A DNA stretch of 64,000 nt from Pseudobdellovibrio exovorus JSS (GCF_000348725.1 NC_020813.1:62001-126000); one strand, 5' to 3'; counted from the first letter of the stretch, positions 36,994-45,852 are shown. The notes: generated by a model not told the origin, from the sequence alone. Translations and numbers: made by a program.

Positions 36994-37700
36994 AGTTGGA
37001 TGATCAAAAACTGTTTAAATTTTTAAAAGAAAATTTTTCAATCGAAATTGATGAGAATTATATTGCTGTTCCACCTCAAACACTATCAGTAGGCAGTGAT
37101 TTAATAATTGAATGTGAGCCCATTTCTCTGAACACTAAACCACAGAGAAGATCACAAAGACGACTTAACTCTTTTGAATGCAAAAAATTAAGATCAATTT
37201 TATATCATTCATGTCGTGTACAAGATTCTGTCGTGACTGAAACAAACTATTTGAAAACCTTAAGGCCATATCCGTCTGCGGGAGGTAGGCATCCGTTGGA
37301 ATTACTATGTCTTACTGAAGGCATGAAAGATCTAGAAAATGGATTATGGTACTTTGACCCCTATAAAATTACTCTTTGTAAGTTAGATGCGCCTGTTGGT
37401 TTTACTGAGCACATTTTTTCTTTATCAGCAAAGTTATTAGAAAACCCTGCTCCGCCTGTTGTGCTATTATCGGTCGCTATTCTTGAGAGAACCTTGTCTC
37501 GATACAAAAATGGCTTGGGCTTGATATGGAGAGACACAGGAAATATGTTTTCAACAATTTCAGGCATTGCACAACAACATGAACTTGAGTCATGCCAGTT
37601 AGGTTTTTCTTTTGAGTTTCAAAATGCAAATATTCTTGGTTTAAAAAAAGAAGATGTTTGGATTACTGGTGGGTTAGCTTTAGGAGTCGCAGAGAGGTAA
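36990..37700 (+). CDS. SagB-type nitroreductase-like protein
   Basis: A 236-residue FMN-binding-type protein. The pattern RRSQRRL near residue 50, then LRPYPSAGGRHPLEL (about 89-103) and GLWYFDPY match SagB/ThcOx dehydrogenases, which oxidise azoline rings in modified peptides, and related nitroreductases. ERTLSRYKNGLGLIWRDTGN fits the second part of the family. Its place after the QueC-like gene suggests that it oxidises or reduces a nucleobase or peptide product. The TTG start overlaps the previous stop, as is common here. Confidence 0.7.
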   Translation: MKLDDQKLFKFLKENFSIEIDENYIAVPPQTLSVGSDLIIECEPISLNTKPQRRSQRRLNSFECKKLRSILYHSCRVQDSVVTETNYLKTLRPYPSAGGRHPLELLCLTEGMKDLENGLWYFDPYKITLCKLDAPVGFTEHIFSLSAKLLENPAPPVVLLSVAILERTLSRYKNGLGLIWRDTGNMFSTISGIAQQHELESCQLGFSFEFQNANILGLKKEDVWITGGLALGVAER

Positions 37701-37703
37701 AAA

Positions 37704-38624
37704 ATGCAAGACGTAGTTGTAGAAAAACCGAAAAAAACAAAAAAACATCACCATGAGCATTTTTATAAGTACTTAACGCTTGAAGGTTTTCATGACCTCC
37801 TACTTGGCGGTCATTTCAGATATTCATCTACGAAAATATTTAATGATCCTTTTGACATGCAATTCGAGCTATTGCGCCCATACGATGCTCAAGGTGAAAT
37901 TGGTGAAATATACAAATTAGCATACGAAGACGCAAAAAATGGAGTAATTAGCGAAAAGCATAAGAGTAATCCTATGTACAAAGGGGTTTATGACACTTTA
38001 ATTTCTCAGCGTGAACGTCTCACTCTTCCTGAAATTGAGGAAAAAGTTCATAAGCTCATAAATGAAGGTGATCACTCACAGTTATTTGAGGCTTTAAAAC
38101 CAATTAATAAAAACTTAGCAAGTGCTATGGATGCAATGTTCATTTTTTGTGTAACAAAAAATGGAAATGACCCATTGATGTGGTCTCATTATACTCAGGG
38201 TCACACAGGAGTCGTGATAAAAATTTCATGTATCCAGAATGAGGCCGATCTTAGCTCGTTGTGTGAAGCAGCAGAAGTTTCCTATAATCACGAAATTCCT
38301 TCTTTGAAAATATCTGATCTATTCGGCGACCAAAAAGATATAGGAAAACGCATTGGGCAGAGTTTTTTAACAAAAGGACAGTGCTGGTCATACGAAAACG
38401 AATGGCGGCATATTGTAAAAAAAGATGATTTTAAGGGTGCTAATTATATATACGAGAAATACAAGCCTGAAGAAATTGCAGCTATTTATTTCGGCTGCAG
38501 AATGCCTGAAGATAAAAGGACTGCTCTATCGGAAATAATAAAAAAACTATTGCCTAAAACGGAAGTTTTCCAAGCAGTTAAAAATCAAGACATGTTTTCT
38601 TTAAAACTAAAGAGGCTTTTCTAG
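37704..38624 (+). CDS. DUF2971-family protein
   Basis: A 306-residue protein with the DUF2971 layout: FYKYLTLEGFHDLLLGGHFRYS, FNDPFDMQFE, then MFIFCVTKNGNDPLMWSHYTQGHTG and the tail with WSYENEWRH and EIAAIYFGCRM. This family is common in defence islands and resembles ADP-ribosyltransferase-like folds in layout, but the activity is not proven. GAGAGG lies just before the ATG. Four bases separate it from the SagB-like gene, so it belongs to the same operon and could be the effector. Confidence 0.75.
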   Translation: MQDVVVEKPKKTKKHHHEHFYKYLTLEGFHDLLLGGHFRYSSTKIFNDPFDMQFELLRPYDAQGEIGEIYKLAYEDAKNGVISEKHKSNPMYKGVYDTLISQRERLTLPEIEEKVHKLINEGDHSQLFEALKPINKNLASAMDAMFIFCVTKNGNDPLMWSHYTQGHTGVVIKISCIQNEADLSSLCEAAEVSYNHEIPSLKISDLFGDQKDIGKRIGQSFLTKGQCWSYENEWRHIVKKDDFKGANYIYEKYKPEEIAAIYFGCRMPEDKRTALSEIIKKLLPKTEVFQAVKNQDMFSLKLKRLF

Positions 38625-38758
38625 AACTTATATTAATAGGGCGCCGAAGTCTTTTGATTGCCCACTGCTTAGTCAAAAGTCTAGATGCACATGCTTTATG
38701 CACATTTTTAAATTGAAACATATAAGCAGACATAATAATTCTGTTAATAGGGGGCCAG

Positions 38759-38926
38759 ATGTCAGTTAAAAATAAAGAACCTAAAACTGTTGAAGTTACT
38801 CAAAAACAACCTCAAACAAAAAGTCCTACTCAAAAATTAATTCGTTTTGAGCCGCCAGTAAAATTCGATTCTCAAACGGGTAAGTTTGTTGTTTCCGATC
38901 AGTGGAAATCAGCAATTACTAAATAA
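38759..38926 (+). CDS. Small Lys/Gln/Thr-rich protein (55 residues)
   Basis: Starts MSVKNKEPKTVEV and ends VSDQWKSAITK. The first half is charged and probably unfolded; the second half (LIRFEPPVKFDSQTGKFV) looks like a short binding segment. AGGGGG lies just before the ATG, and the HAD gene starts four bases after the stop. No family is recognised. The 134 bp before it contain an imperfect hairpin (about 38650-38682) without a T run and may hold a separate promoter. Confidence 0.55.
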   Translation: MSVKNKEPKTVEVTQKQPQTKSPTQKLIRFEPPVKFDSQTGKFVVSDQWKSAITK

Positions 38927-38929
38927 TTT

Positions 38930-39844
38930 GTGCAAAACGAAACCAGAAATATAGCTATCGTTTGGGATTTTGATAAAACATTAACTCCTCAAGACTCCAC
39001 AACTGAAATTATTAGACACTTATATTCCGATCCCATTAATGGGGATTTTGAAGAAGTTTTTTGGGCTCAGATGAAAGCCTTATGTGGTTTAGATTCTAAA
39101 GACAATTGGGAGAAGATTCTTGCGTCAGAGGCACCGACTTGGATGCACACGCTTGCAACAATGGCTGATGTTAAGGACATCGCCTTAGAAAAAGATTTTT
39201 TTAAAGACCAAGCTGGATTAGTCAAACTTTTTCCAAATGCTGTTGAGCTGTTAAAAAAGCTAAAGGATTTGAGTAATGACCCTGAGTTTAATAAACACAA
39301 ATTGGAAATCAGTCATTTTATAGTTTCTGCTGGTCTTAAGGAATACATTGATGAAATCGTGCCTGCGGGTGTTGTAAGAGGTACTTGGGGTTGTCGTTAT
39401 AAAGGAACTAAGAAAGATAAAGACGGAAAAGACGTGGTTGTTAATGTCCCCGTTTTTTGTATGGATCAGACGATGAAAACTCGTGCCTTATTTGAGATAT
39501 CTAAAGGTGTATTTCTTCAAAAGGCAGAAGCTGTTAATTCAAGAGTTAAAGAAGATCAGCTTTGGTGTTCCTTTGAAAATTTGATTTATATTGGTGATGG
39601 CCCTACAGATGTTCCTGCATTATCTCTTACACGAGATAGAGGCGGCTACGGAATCGTAGTTTATAACCCAGAAGGCGATTCAAAGAAAATTAAGGCAAGA
39701 CTAAATCAAATGAGCTCAGAAAGTAGATGCGATGCCATTGTTCCTGCCGATTATTCGTCGGGATCTGATCTTGATAAAGTAATTTCTGCGCGTTGCCATC
39801 AAATTTTAGAAAAATACAAAGCGCAGGATTTTTCCAAGAATTAG
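38930..39844 (+). CDS. HAD-superfamily phosphatase
   Basis: A 304-residue protein with all four HAD motifs: VWDFDKTLT (Asp13 nucleophile, Asp15), FIVSAG, a Lys in MKTRALFEISKG and GDGPTDVPAL. It is probably a cytoplasmic phosphatase; the substrate is unknown. The cap region between motifs I and II is helical. The GTG start is four bases after the 55-residue gene. Confidence 0.82.
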   Translation: MQNETRNIAIVWDFDKTLTPQDSTTEIIRHLYSDPINGDFEEVFWAQMKALCGLDSKDNWEKILASEAPTWMHTLATMADVKDIALEKDFFKDQAGLVKLFPNAVELLKKLKDLSNDPEFNKHKLEISHFIVSAGLKEYIDEIVPAGVVRGTWGCRYKGTKKDKDGKDVVVNVPVFCMDQTMKTRALFEISKGVFLQKAEAVNSRVKEDQLWCSFENLIYIGDGPTDVPALSLTRDRGGYGIVVYNPEGDSKKIKARLNQMSSESRCDAIVPADYSSGSDLDKVISARCHQILEKYKAQDFSKN

Positions 39845-39852
39845 TCGTCGCT

Positions 39853-40551
39853 ATGCTTTATCAAAAAGAAATTCAAAACTATATTGAAAAACATAAAGCT
39901 TTTTTAGTTAAAGAGCATGTTTATACGGATGAAGCCAAATATAGCCGAGATCCTCAAAAAAGGTTTGGCGCTAACGGAATACTTTTATTACTTAGACTGT
40001 TAGGTCGTTCGCAGGATTTATTGGAAGACTCAATAGATATGATTGAAAAAAAGAAATTTATATCGTTAGCAGTATTATCCAGAGCACACCTAGAAACCAC
40101 AGCGAGCTTGGGTTACTTTTTAAATAATTTAAAAAGGTATTATGCAAAAGAAGTTGATTTTAACAAAGTTGCAGAAGTTTTATATAAACTTAAGTTTGGT
40201 AGCAAACAAAATGATGACGGACTAGAAATTGATCCAATAAATGTCATGAATATGGTCGATGCAGCAGATAAAGTACTAAAAGGGCATGGCCTTGAAGAAA
40301 AGGTTATCCGTTATAATTACAATATTGCCTGTGAGCTTAGCCACCCTAACTATCGTGGAATCTCTTATAAAACTAAATTTATTGAAGGTGAGGGAAGGAC
40401 AATATTTCTGAATAATGAAGATAGTTTTAATGAAAAGGCAGGAACTGTGCTCTGTCAGCTACACATCTCAGGCGGCGCATTTTTGTTATACTATTCTGAA
40501 GCTTTTGCGCTGTTAGAAAAACATGAGCTAATGCCCATATTAGTTAAATAG
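39853..40551 (+). CDS. Helical protein, DUF5677-like
   Basis: A 232-residue, largely helical protein. The segment AVLSRAHLETTASLGYFLNN and the later YNIACELSHPNYRG resemble DUF5677-type proteins found in mobile and defence regions. I use the ATG at 39853, nine bases past the HAD stop; an earlier start would overlap HAD by 52 bases. It is the last gene of the island. Confidence 0.6.
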   Translation: MLYQKEIQNYIEKHKAFLVKEHVYTDEAKYSRDPQKRFGANGILLLLRLLGRSQDLLEDSIDMIEKKKFISLAVLSRAHLETTASLGYFLNNLKRYYAKEVDFNKVAEVLYKLKFGSKQNDDGLEIDPINVMNMVDAADKVLKGHGLEEKVIRYNYNIACELSHPNYRGISYKTKFIEGEGRTIFLNNEDSFNEKAGTVLCQLHISGGAFLLYYSEAFALLEKHELMPILVK

Positions 40552-40693
40552 AGGCGTGGACAAAACGTGGTAAAATCCACAAAAAGTACTAAAACTGCTT
40601 AACAATAGATCACAAGCTGTCTTGGGTTAGGTTTAATGTAAGTTCTTTGAATTCTTACGGAATCTCGTTAATACTTGATAATACTGGTGAAAT

Positions 40694-40731
40694 TTTAAGC
40701 TGGGCTTAAAGGAATCGCTCACTTTCTGCCA
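40694..40731 (+). repeat. Putative attR with adjacent dyad
   Basis: Positions 40712-40731 (GAATCGCTCACTTTCTGCCA) match the last 20 bases of tRNA-Ser at 18 positions. Just before it TTTAAGC (40694-40700) and GCTTAAA (40704-40710) form a small inverted repeat. This is the right border of the proposed island; a chromosomal-type regulator gene follows 20 bp on. The 200-bp gap from 40552 contains nothing else recognised. Confidence 0.65.
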
Positions 40732-40751
40732 TTCCGGCTTCTTGCTTAAGC

Positions 40752-41570
40752 CTATTCTGACTTCCCTAAAGAAAACCAATCCACATTCAGGCACATGAGC
40801 TTTTCTGATTTTGAAGGACCGGCAATTTTATTGAAGTCTTCGATTAAGGTTCGGATTTTCTCGGCGATCAGTTGGGCATCGCTTTGGCTCAGCACAATCG
40901 GACAACTGTAAAAAATATTTTCTTTCAAACTGTTGTTTTGAATTACTTCTATAGAACGTTGCCTCCAGTTGGATAAATGATTTCGTAAAAACTGGGACTG
41001 TTGGCCGATGTAGATTTGTGTCACTCCCATAGAAAGAAACCCATTAGCCTCTGACAGAACAGATGTTTGCACTAAGAATTCAATCGCTTCATGCACCAAG
41101 GCGTTGTCACAGTTAAAGATTTTAGACAGTTGAGCGCGTTCGATTTTTTCATGAATGGCCACTTGTAAAAACAATGCTGTGTAAATCCAATGACTGAAAA
41201 ACTGGGCGTAGTCAGAAGTTTCTAGTTCTGACTTGGCGTTCAGTCGTGATTGAAGATTTTCAGCCTGTTGTTTTATGTCGGAAAGTTTTTGCTGAATGTA
41301 CTGGCGGGCTTGCGGTCGTGCGGTTCGCTCTAGATTAACCAGTTGGATAAAGTAATCGCTTTGCAGTGGCATCAGCCCCAAGAACTGAGCCGTGACGATG
41401 GCTTGCTCTTGAGTTAAATGCGAATTGCCTTTGAAGATTAACGACATCAGTGTGGTGTTTACTTGTAATGCCTTGGCCAGTTGGCTCAGTAAACCGCGAC
41501 CTCGATTGGGTTGGCTTTTGATCCAAGAATTAAAAAAATCCTTATAATTATCGAAATCGAATATATTCAT
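40752..41570 (-). CDS. TIGR02147-family regulator
   Basis: A 272-residue protein: MNIFDFDNYKDFFNSWI start, an N-terminal HTH-like region (GLLSQLAKALQVNTTLMSLI), then the DUF4423-type helical C-terminal part (SDYAQFFSHWIYTALF). This family is abundant in Bdellovibrio and Fibrobacter. It is divergent from a secreted protein gene (41696), which it may control. Confidence 0.8.
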   Translation of the reverse strand: MNIFDFDNYKDFFNSWIKSQPNRGRGLLSQLAKALQVNTTLMSLIFKGNSHLTQEQAIVTAQFLGLMPLQSDYFIQLVNLERTARPQARQYIQQKLSDIKQQAENLQSRLNAKSELETSDYAQFFSHWIYTALFLQVAIHEKIERAQLSKIFNCDNALVHEAIEFLVQTSVLSEANGFLSMGVTQIYIGQQSQFLRNHLSNWRQRSIEVIQNNSLKENIFYSCPIVLSQSDAQLIAEKIRTLIEDFNKIAGPSKSEKLMCLNVDWFSLGKSE

Positions 41571-41695
41571 AACTACTTAATATTATAGAACAAATATCTT
41601 AACTTTAATAAAACTAAATTAATTTAGATGTTTTTTATAAAATTGATGTATCAACTTAAGACGCATGGCGCTATAAAGCGTTTAAGGAGATCACA

Positions 41696-42319
41696 ATGAA
41701 AACAAATACTCTAAAAAAAGCCACCCTTCTTTTAACGTTTGCTTTGGGATTCTGTACAGTCGCACAGGCAAAAGGATCCGTTGGGGCCAGCAGCAAAATC
41801 AATGGATATTACAAACTCATCCCCAGCTCGCGCTTTCCTGTAAAAGAGGTCGCGGCTTTTTCTCGCTGCAATCAGGTCGAAGGGGTGATGAAGGTTTATC
41901 AACAGCATGACGAACAGGGAAACCTACAAGTTATCGTGATGAAGCAGAACTACTCTTATTTAGGTTATCCCTTTATTGAGGGGCAGTTTACAGAAACAGA
42001 ACAATACACCGGAATCCCTGTGCGCAGTTACGTCAGCAAACCAAGACTTCATGTCACAAAAGAGGGAATAGAAGAACTGGCAGGTCCGACAAAAATAGAT
42101 GCGTATGAAGAGTCTGAAAATGAAGTAAAATACTCGGAAAAACTAGTTCGAGGAATTATCAGCCTAACAACGCGCGCGACAAGTGCACAAATATATGGTC
42201 GCCAACAAGATCGCTTACAATTGCATGAATACCGAGGCTTTGGCGCCACCGATACATGCCAATACCAGAAAATCACAGAGCAAGAATACACAGAGTTATT
42301 AGCTCGACGTCAGAAGTAA
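41696..42319 (+). CDS. Secreted protein of unknown function
   Basis: A 207-residue protein with a clear signal peptide (cleavage likely after TVAQA). Strand-rich mature part with two Cys (SRCNQ, DTCQY) that could bridge the ends; the layout of alternating strands recalls lipocalin-like barrels but no motif confirms it. AAGGAG is a good ribosome binding site. It is divergent from the TIGR02147 regulator. Confidence 0.65.
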   Translation: MKTNTLKKATLLLTFALGFCTVAQAKGSVGASSKINGYYKLIPSSRFPVKEVAAFSRCNQVEGVMKVYQQHDEQGNLQVIVMKQNYSYLGYPFIEGQFTETEQYTGIPVRSYVSKPRLHVTKEGIEELAGPTKIDAYEESENEVKYSEKLVRGIISLTTRATSAQIYGRQQDRLQLHEYRGFGATDTCQYQKITEQEYTELLARRQK

Positions 42320-42533
42320 TTTTGTTAAGAAATTTTGAATCTGTCTCTGAAAAATAAGAACAGATTTTGCTTTAATCATAAAAGACGAGTTTAAACAGCC
42401 TATCTTCAACGATAGGCCACATACAGAGTGAAAAGGGACATGTTTTTCAGCGCAATTTGGCGTGTGTAAAAAACGTAGACACCTTGTTGTTTTTCTCTAG
42501 GACTTGTCTGTTGGGATCGTTTGGAGGTTACGC

Positions 42534-43646
42534 TTGAAAACACATGCTAAAACAAATGCTAAGAAGCTTCAGATTCAGCCACTTCAAAATCAGCTACTTC
42601 AAATTCAGCCATCGGCGATTTTTAAAAAATTAATAATGGCCGTGTTGTTAAGTTCTTCTTTGTTCGCACAAGCACAAGGACACAGCTCAAGTCTACAGAT
42701 GAAAGAGCATCCCAATATGTCCAATCGCTATATCGTATTAGATCCCAATGTTGAGCTATTAGAAAAGCAAATGAAATCGGATCAAGCTCAAGGCGCGGTC
42801 AGTATTGAAATGCTGATGGCCGCGATTAAAGAAGGGCCCGGTGTTGGTGGGGGAGGATTCTCTTACAGCCGTGCAGCGATTCAGCATATCGTGAATTCGG
42901 TGAAGCTTATCTTAAATTTTCTAAATGAAATTTCCGAAGAGGAATTTCAACTGCTTCAATCCAAGTGGCAGAAGCAATATCCTTCAAAAGCACAATTGAT
43001 ACAGAATATTTTGCAGATTCGCCTAAGCCCTACCGAGCAAACCTACGCCAATGGTCTTTTGGGACTAGAGCCGCTGATGGCGGACTTCCGAGGTTCTAGT
43101 GAAACACAAGGCTATGTCTCGTTACAAAAAAAGTTATTTGATACATTCAACAATGAATCTGATACAAGTGCGGTAGAAACAATTACACGAATTATTTTGC
43201 ACGAGGTCAGCCATCTTTATCATATCGGAATTCAAAATGATGAAGAGTCCTTTCAGCTCAGTCGTGCACTGGCAGGGAACATCATACAGGCGAATAAAAA
43301 CACGTTAGCAAATTGCGCGTCTACTTTGCAGAATTCGGCTTCCTACAGCCGAGCTTTGAATATTGAAACTTTACAAGTCGTCCTCGCCAAATCAGAAGCC
43401 GCATGCTGTGGTGGTGTGGAAGCTATTCGTTTAGAAGAAATAACTACAGACAATAGCGAACCCCGTTTTGCGATCCACTTAGCGTTAACGGGACGCCAAG
43501 GCTATGATCGTGATCAGTTCGGTATTTTAGGTGACAGTGTCTGCCAGAAGTTAAAATCCAAAATATCCAGCCCGTTGAATTGGACACTCGAGCGCAATGC
43601 CGCCGTCGTGAAATCGACGTACGGATATTATTGCGCGGGTTACTAA
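42534..43646 (+). CDS. Secreted protein with HExxH motif, possible metallopeptidase
   Basis: A 370-residue protein. A long basic and Gln-rich start leads to a signal-like stretch (IMAVLLSSSLFAQAQG). The motif LHEVSHLYHIG (about 229-239) is an HExxH zinc site; a third ligand cannot be assigned. Several Cys (CCGG, SVCQ, YYCAG) suggest export. I use TTG at 42534 because GGAGG (42522-42526) is seven bases upstream; a TTG at 42504 lacks one. The 214 bp before it hold a seven-base-pair hairpin (42398-42417). Confidence 0.6.
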   Translation: MKTHAKTNAKKLQIQPLQNQLLQIQPSAIFKKLIMAVLLSSSLFAQAQGHSSSLQMKEHPNMSNRYIVLDPNVELLEKQMKSDQAQGAVSIEMLMAAIKEGPGVGGGGFSYSRAAIQHIVNSVKLILNFLNEISEEEFQLLQSKWQKQYPSKAQLIQNILQIRLSPTEQTYANGLLGLEPLMADFRGSSETQGYVSLQKKLFDTFNNESDTSAVETITRIILHEVSHLYHIGIQNDEESFQLSRALAGNIIQANKNTLANCASTLQNSASYSRALNIETLQVVLAKSEAACCGGVEAIRLEEITTDNSEPRFAIHLALTGRQGYDRDQFGILGDSVCQKLKSKISSPLNWTLERNAAVVKSTYGYYCAGY

Positions 43647-43653
43647 CAAAAAA

Positions 43654-44862
43654 CTAAACGGCAGGCTTTCCTGTCGTCCAGCGCGCCAGAATCAGCAGGC
43701 AGATCAAGCTGATCGCGCCGAAGCTCAATACCAGCGGGACCACATCATCATGGAAGAAGCGGCCAAGGCCGACTCCGATAACAACCGAGATAATTGTTTG
43801 CGAGCAACCTAAAAGAGCCGAGCCCATTCCGGCAACGCGTCCCAGAGGTTGCATTGCCAAAGCATTTAGGTTTCCGAACAAGAATCCGACCGATAAAAAT
43901 GTTAACATCATGTAAGTCATAAAGACGGCCAGTGGCGGATTCCCCGTTTGAAACTTCAAAAGATAGATCACAAACAGATTCGACAAAATAGCCATGCTGA
44001 TGAAAGCTGTAAAAATCAAACGGCGCATCCCGAACTTCATCACCAGTTGCGAGTTGAAAAAAGAAGCAGTCCCTAAAGAAAGAGCCAACATCCCGAAGTA
44101 AAGAGGAAATCTTTCCGCCGCATTAAAAATCGAAGCGAAGATATCTTGAACGGCCCCAAGGTAACCGATAAAGACGCCGAACAACAGGCCTGAAGACACC
44201 ATGCAGGCGATCGTGGTGGTGTGACTGAAGGTTTCGCGGGCATCCGCTAGAATTTGTTTCACAGAAGGTTTTTTTCTGAGGTTCTTGGGTAAGGTTTCCT
44301 GTTGGCGTAAGCCGAACCAAATCCATGTGATAACACCCATCGCACACAAGGCGATAAAGATGGCACGCCAGCTAGCAAAGAATAAAATGCCCTGACCTAA
44401 TGACGGCGCTACAGCAGGAACTAAGATAAAGATCGTCATAATCAGTGACGTGATCTGTGCCATAGCATTGCCGACATATTGATCGCGTACCAAAGCGATA
44501 GAAATAACTCGCGGAGCCGCTCCGCCGAAGCCCTGTAGGAAGCGCCCTAATAAGAATAACTCATAGTTTGGGGCAAACCCTGAAAGAATGGCACCGACAA
44601 CGAAAGTAGCTAAGCCGAAGTAGATGGGATTCTTTCGACCATACACATCTGACAGCGGACCGAAGAGCAACTGGCCTAAACCAAATCCTAGAAACAAGAT
44701 GGCAACAATCAGTTGCGTTTGATCTGAAGATTGCAATTGGTATGTTTCGGCGATGTTAGGAAACGCGGGAAGCATACTATCGATGGCTAGGGCAATGATC
44801 GCGGTTAGAAATGCCATAAGGGCTACAAATTCAGATTTGCTTAAATTCTTTTGATTCGTCAT
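43654..44862 (-). CDS. MFS transporter, Bcr/CflA type
   Basis: A 402-residue inner-membrane protein with 12 hydrophobic segments. The N-terminal LPAFPNIAETYQ, the GQLLFGPLSDVYGRKNP loop and RFLQGFGGAAPRVISIALVRD match drug-efflux proteins of the Bcr/CflA group (bicyclomycin, chloramphenicol-like). Substrate unknown. The ATG at 44862 follows GAGGT; an in-frame codon 39 bases upstream is less likely. About 226 bp upstream, with no other gene seen, hold its promoter and that of the next gene. Confidence 0.85.
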   Translation of the reverse strand: MTNQKNLSKSEFVALMAFLTAIIALAIDSMLPAFPNIAETYQLQSSDQTQLIVAILFLGFGLGQLLFGPLSDVYGRKNPIYFGLATFVVGAILSGFAPNYELFLLGRFLQGFGGAAPRVISIALVRDQYVGNAMAQITSLIMTIFILVPAVAPSLGQGILFFASWRAIFIALCAMGVITWIWFGLRQQETLPKNLRKKPSVKQILADARETFSHTTTIACMVSSGLLFGVFIGYLGAVQDIFASIFNAAERFPLYFGMLALSLGTASFFNSQLVMKFGMRRLIFTAFISMAILSNLFVIYLLKFQTGNPPLAVFMTYMMLTFLSVGFLFGNLNALAMQPLGRVAGMGSALLGCSQTIISVVIGVGLGRFFHDDVVPLVLSFGAISLICLLILARWTTGKPAV

Positions 44863-45088
44863 ATAGACCTCTGTTGTCAGGAATGGTGGCGAGTATGTCA
44901 CCTTTGTTCAGAGCTGGCAAACAACGGAAATATGTTGGTTATAAGCTAGCTAAGTGAAAAATATTCACGAATCGGGTTCAAATCTGCGTCCTAAGAGCTG
45001 CCTTAAAATAATCAAGTTCAAATTTAGAAGAATATGCTACAAGCGGTCCAACAAGATCAGTAAGACGAAAGATTAAGGGGGACCACCT

Positions 45089-45718
45089 ATGAAAACAGTG
45101 CTTTTATGCGCACTTTTAGTTTGTTCAGTAAGTTACAGTCATGCTCAAAGCAGCAATCCAAATAACCATCAGTTGATTTCTGAAATCACGCAATTAGCAA
45201 GAACTATCCGTGATGAAGCGTCAACAGCGAATGCATCCACAGAAACTTTAAGAAGTGTACGTAACGACTTAGAAGATGCCCTTGTGAAATTACGTCAAAG
45301 TGGTGGTGATGGCGGTAATAAAGGTGAATGCTTTAACTACGCTTACGAAAAATATTTTACATCTAATTCATCAGGTGTTGCGACTGACAAGGCGATTAAG
45401 CTTTGTAGATCGGTAACAGATGTTCCGGTTTTAAAACTAGCTTTCGACAAATACTATGTTGCTTTGTCATCGACGGCGGCAATGGACAAAGCAGGAACTG
45501 TGGCTTCATTGCCAATGAGAAACAAAGTGGAGCTACTGAGTTTTGCTTTTGATAAGTACTATATCTCTTTGTCATCAACGGCAGCAATGGATAAGGCAAA
45601 AGCGGTTTCTCAATTGTCATCAGGGTCTCAGTCTTGTCTACGAACACTTTTTGATCGCTATTATGCGACGTATTCTTCAACCACAGCGATGGATAAGGCT
45701 ATCGAGGGTTGTAAGTAG
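45089..45718 (+). CDS. Secreted protein with FDKYY/SSTxAMDKA repeats
   Basis: A 209-residue protein with a signal peptide (ending SYSHAQ). After a helical linker come four units about 30 residues long with the pattern [FY]-x-KY-[FY]-x-x-x-SS-x-x-A-x-DKA, the first and last carrying Cys pairs. It resembles in plan the Cys-repeat protein at 23189. Probably a structural or binding periplasmic protein; no family is recognised. AGGGGG precedes the ATG and a strong terminator follows. Confidence 0.68.
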   Translation: MKTVLLCALLVCSVSYSHAQSSNPNNHQLISEITQLARTIRDEASTANASTETLRSVRNDLEDALVKLRQSGGDGGNKGECFNYAYEKYFTSNSSGVATDKAIKLCRSVTDVPVLKLAFDKYYVALSSTAAMDKAGTVASLPMRNKVELLSFAFDKYYISLSSTAAMDKAKAVSQLSSGSQSCLRTLFDRYYATYSSTTAMDKAIEGCK

Positions 45719-45757
45719 TTTTGTAAAGGTTGAGTTTCATTCATATAAATTCAAATC

Positions 45758-45790
45758 AAAGGGAGTCGATTTCACAGACTCCCTTTTTTA
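45758..45790 (+). terminator. Intrinsic terminator after the repeat protein gene
   Basis: AAAGGGAGTC (45758-45767) and GACTCCCTTT (45777-45786) pair perfectly around nine bases, followed by T residues. Confidence 0.9.
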
Positions 45791-45852
45791 TTCCGTTCCG
45801 TTAGGTCGCGAGTCATTAAGATCTTCTAAATACTCTGTGCTAAAACGTAAAC

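Noticed and set aside
33773-38624. A complete type IV CBASS locus
   Set aside because: No CD-NTase, no TGT-like protein and no recognised CBASS effector are present; only the QueC-like and OGG-like accessory types match.
34889-38624. A Qat (QatABCD) system
   Set aside because: Only the QueC-like gene matches. There is no ATPase of the QatA type and no TatD-like nuclease.
29553-40711. Prophage or integrative element with its own integrase
   Set aside because: No integrase, recombinase, phage structural or conjugation gene was found between the att-like repeats.
42398-42417. Hairpin before the HExxH protein gene as terminator
   Set aside because: A seven-base-pair stem without a T run; too weak to call.
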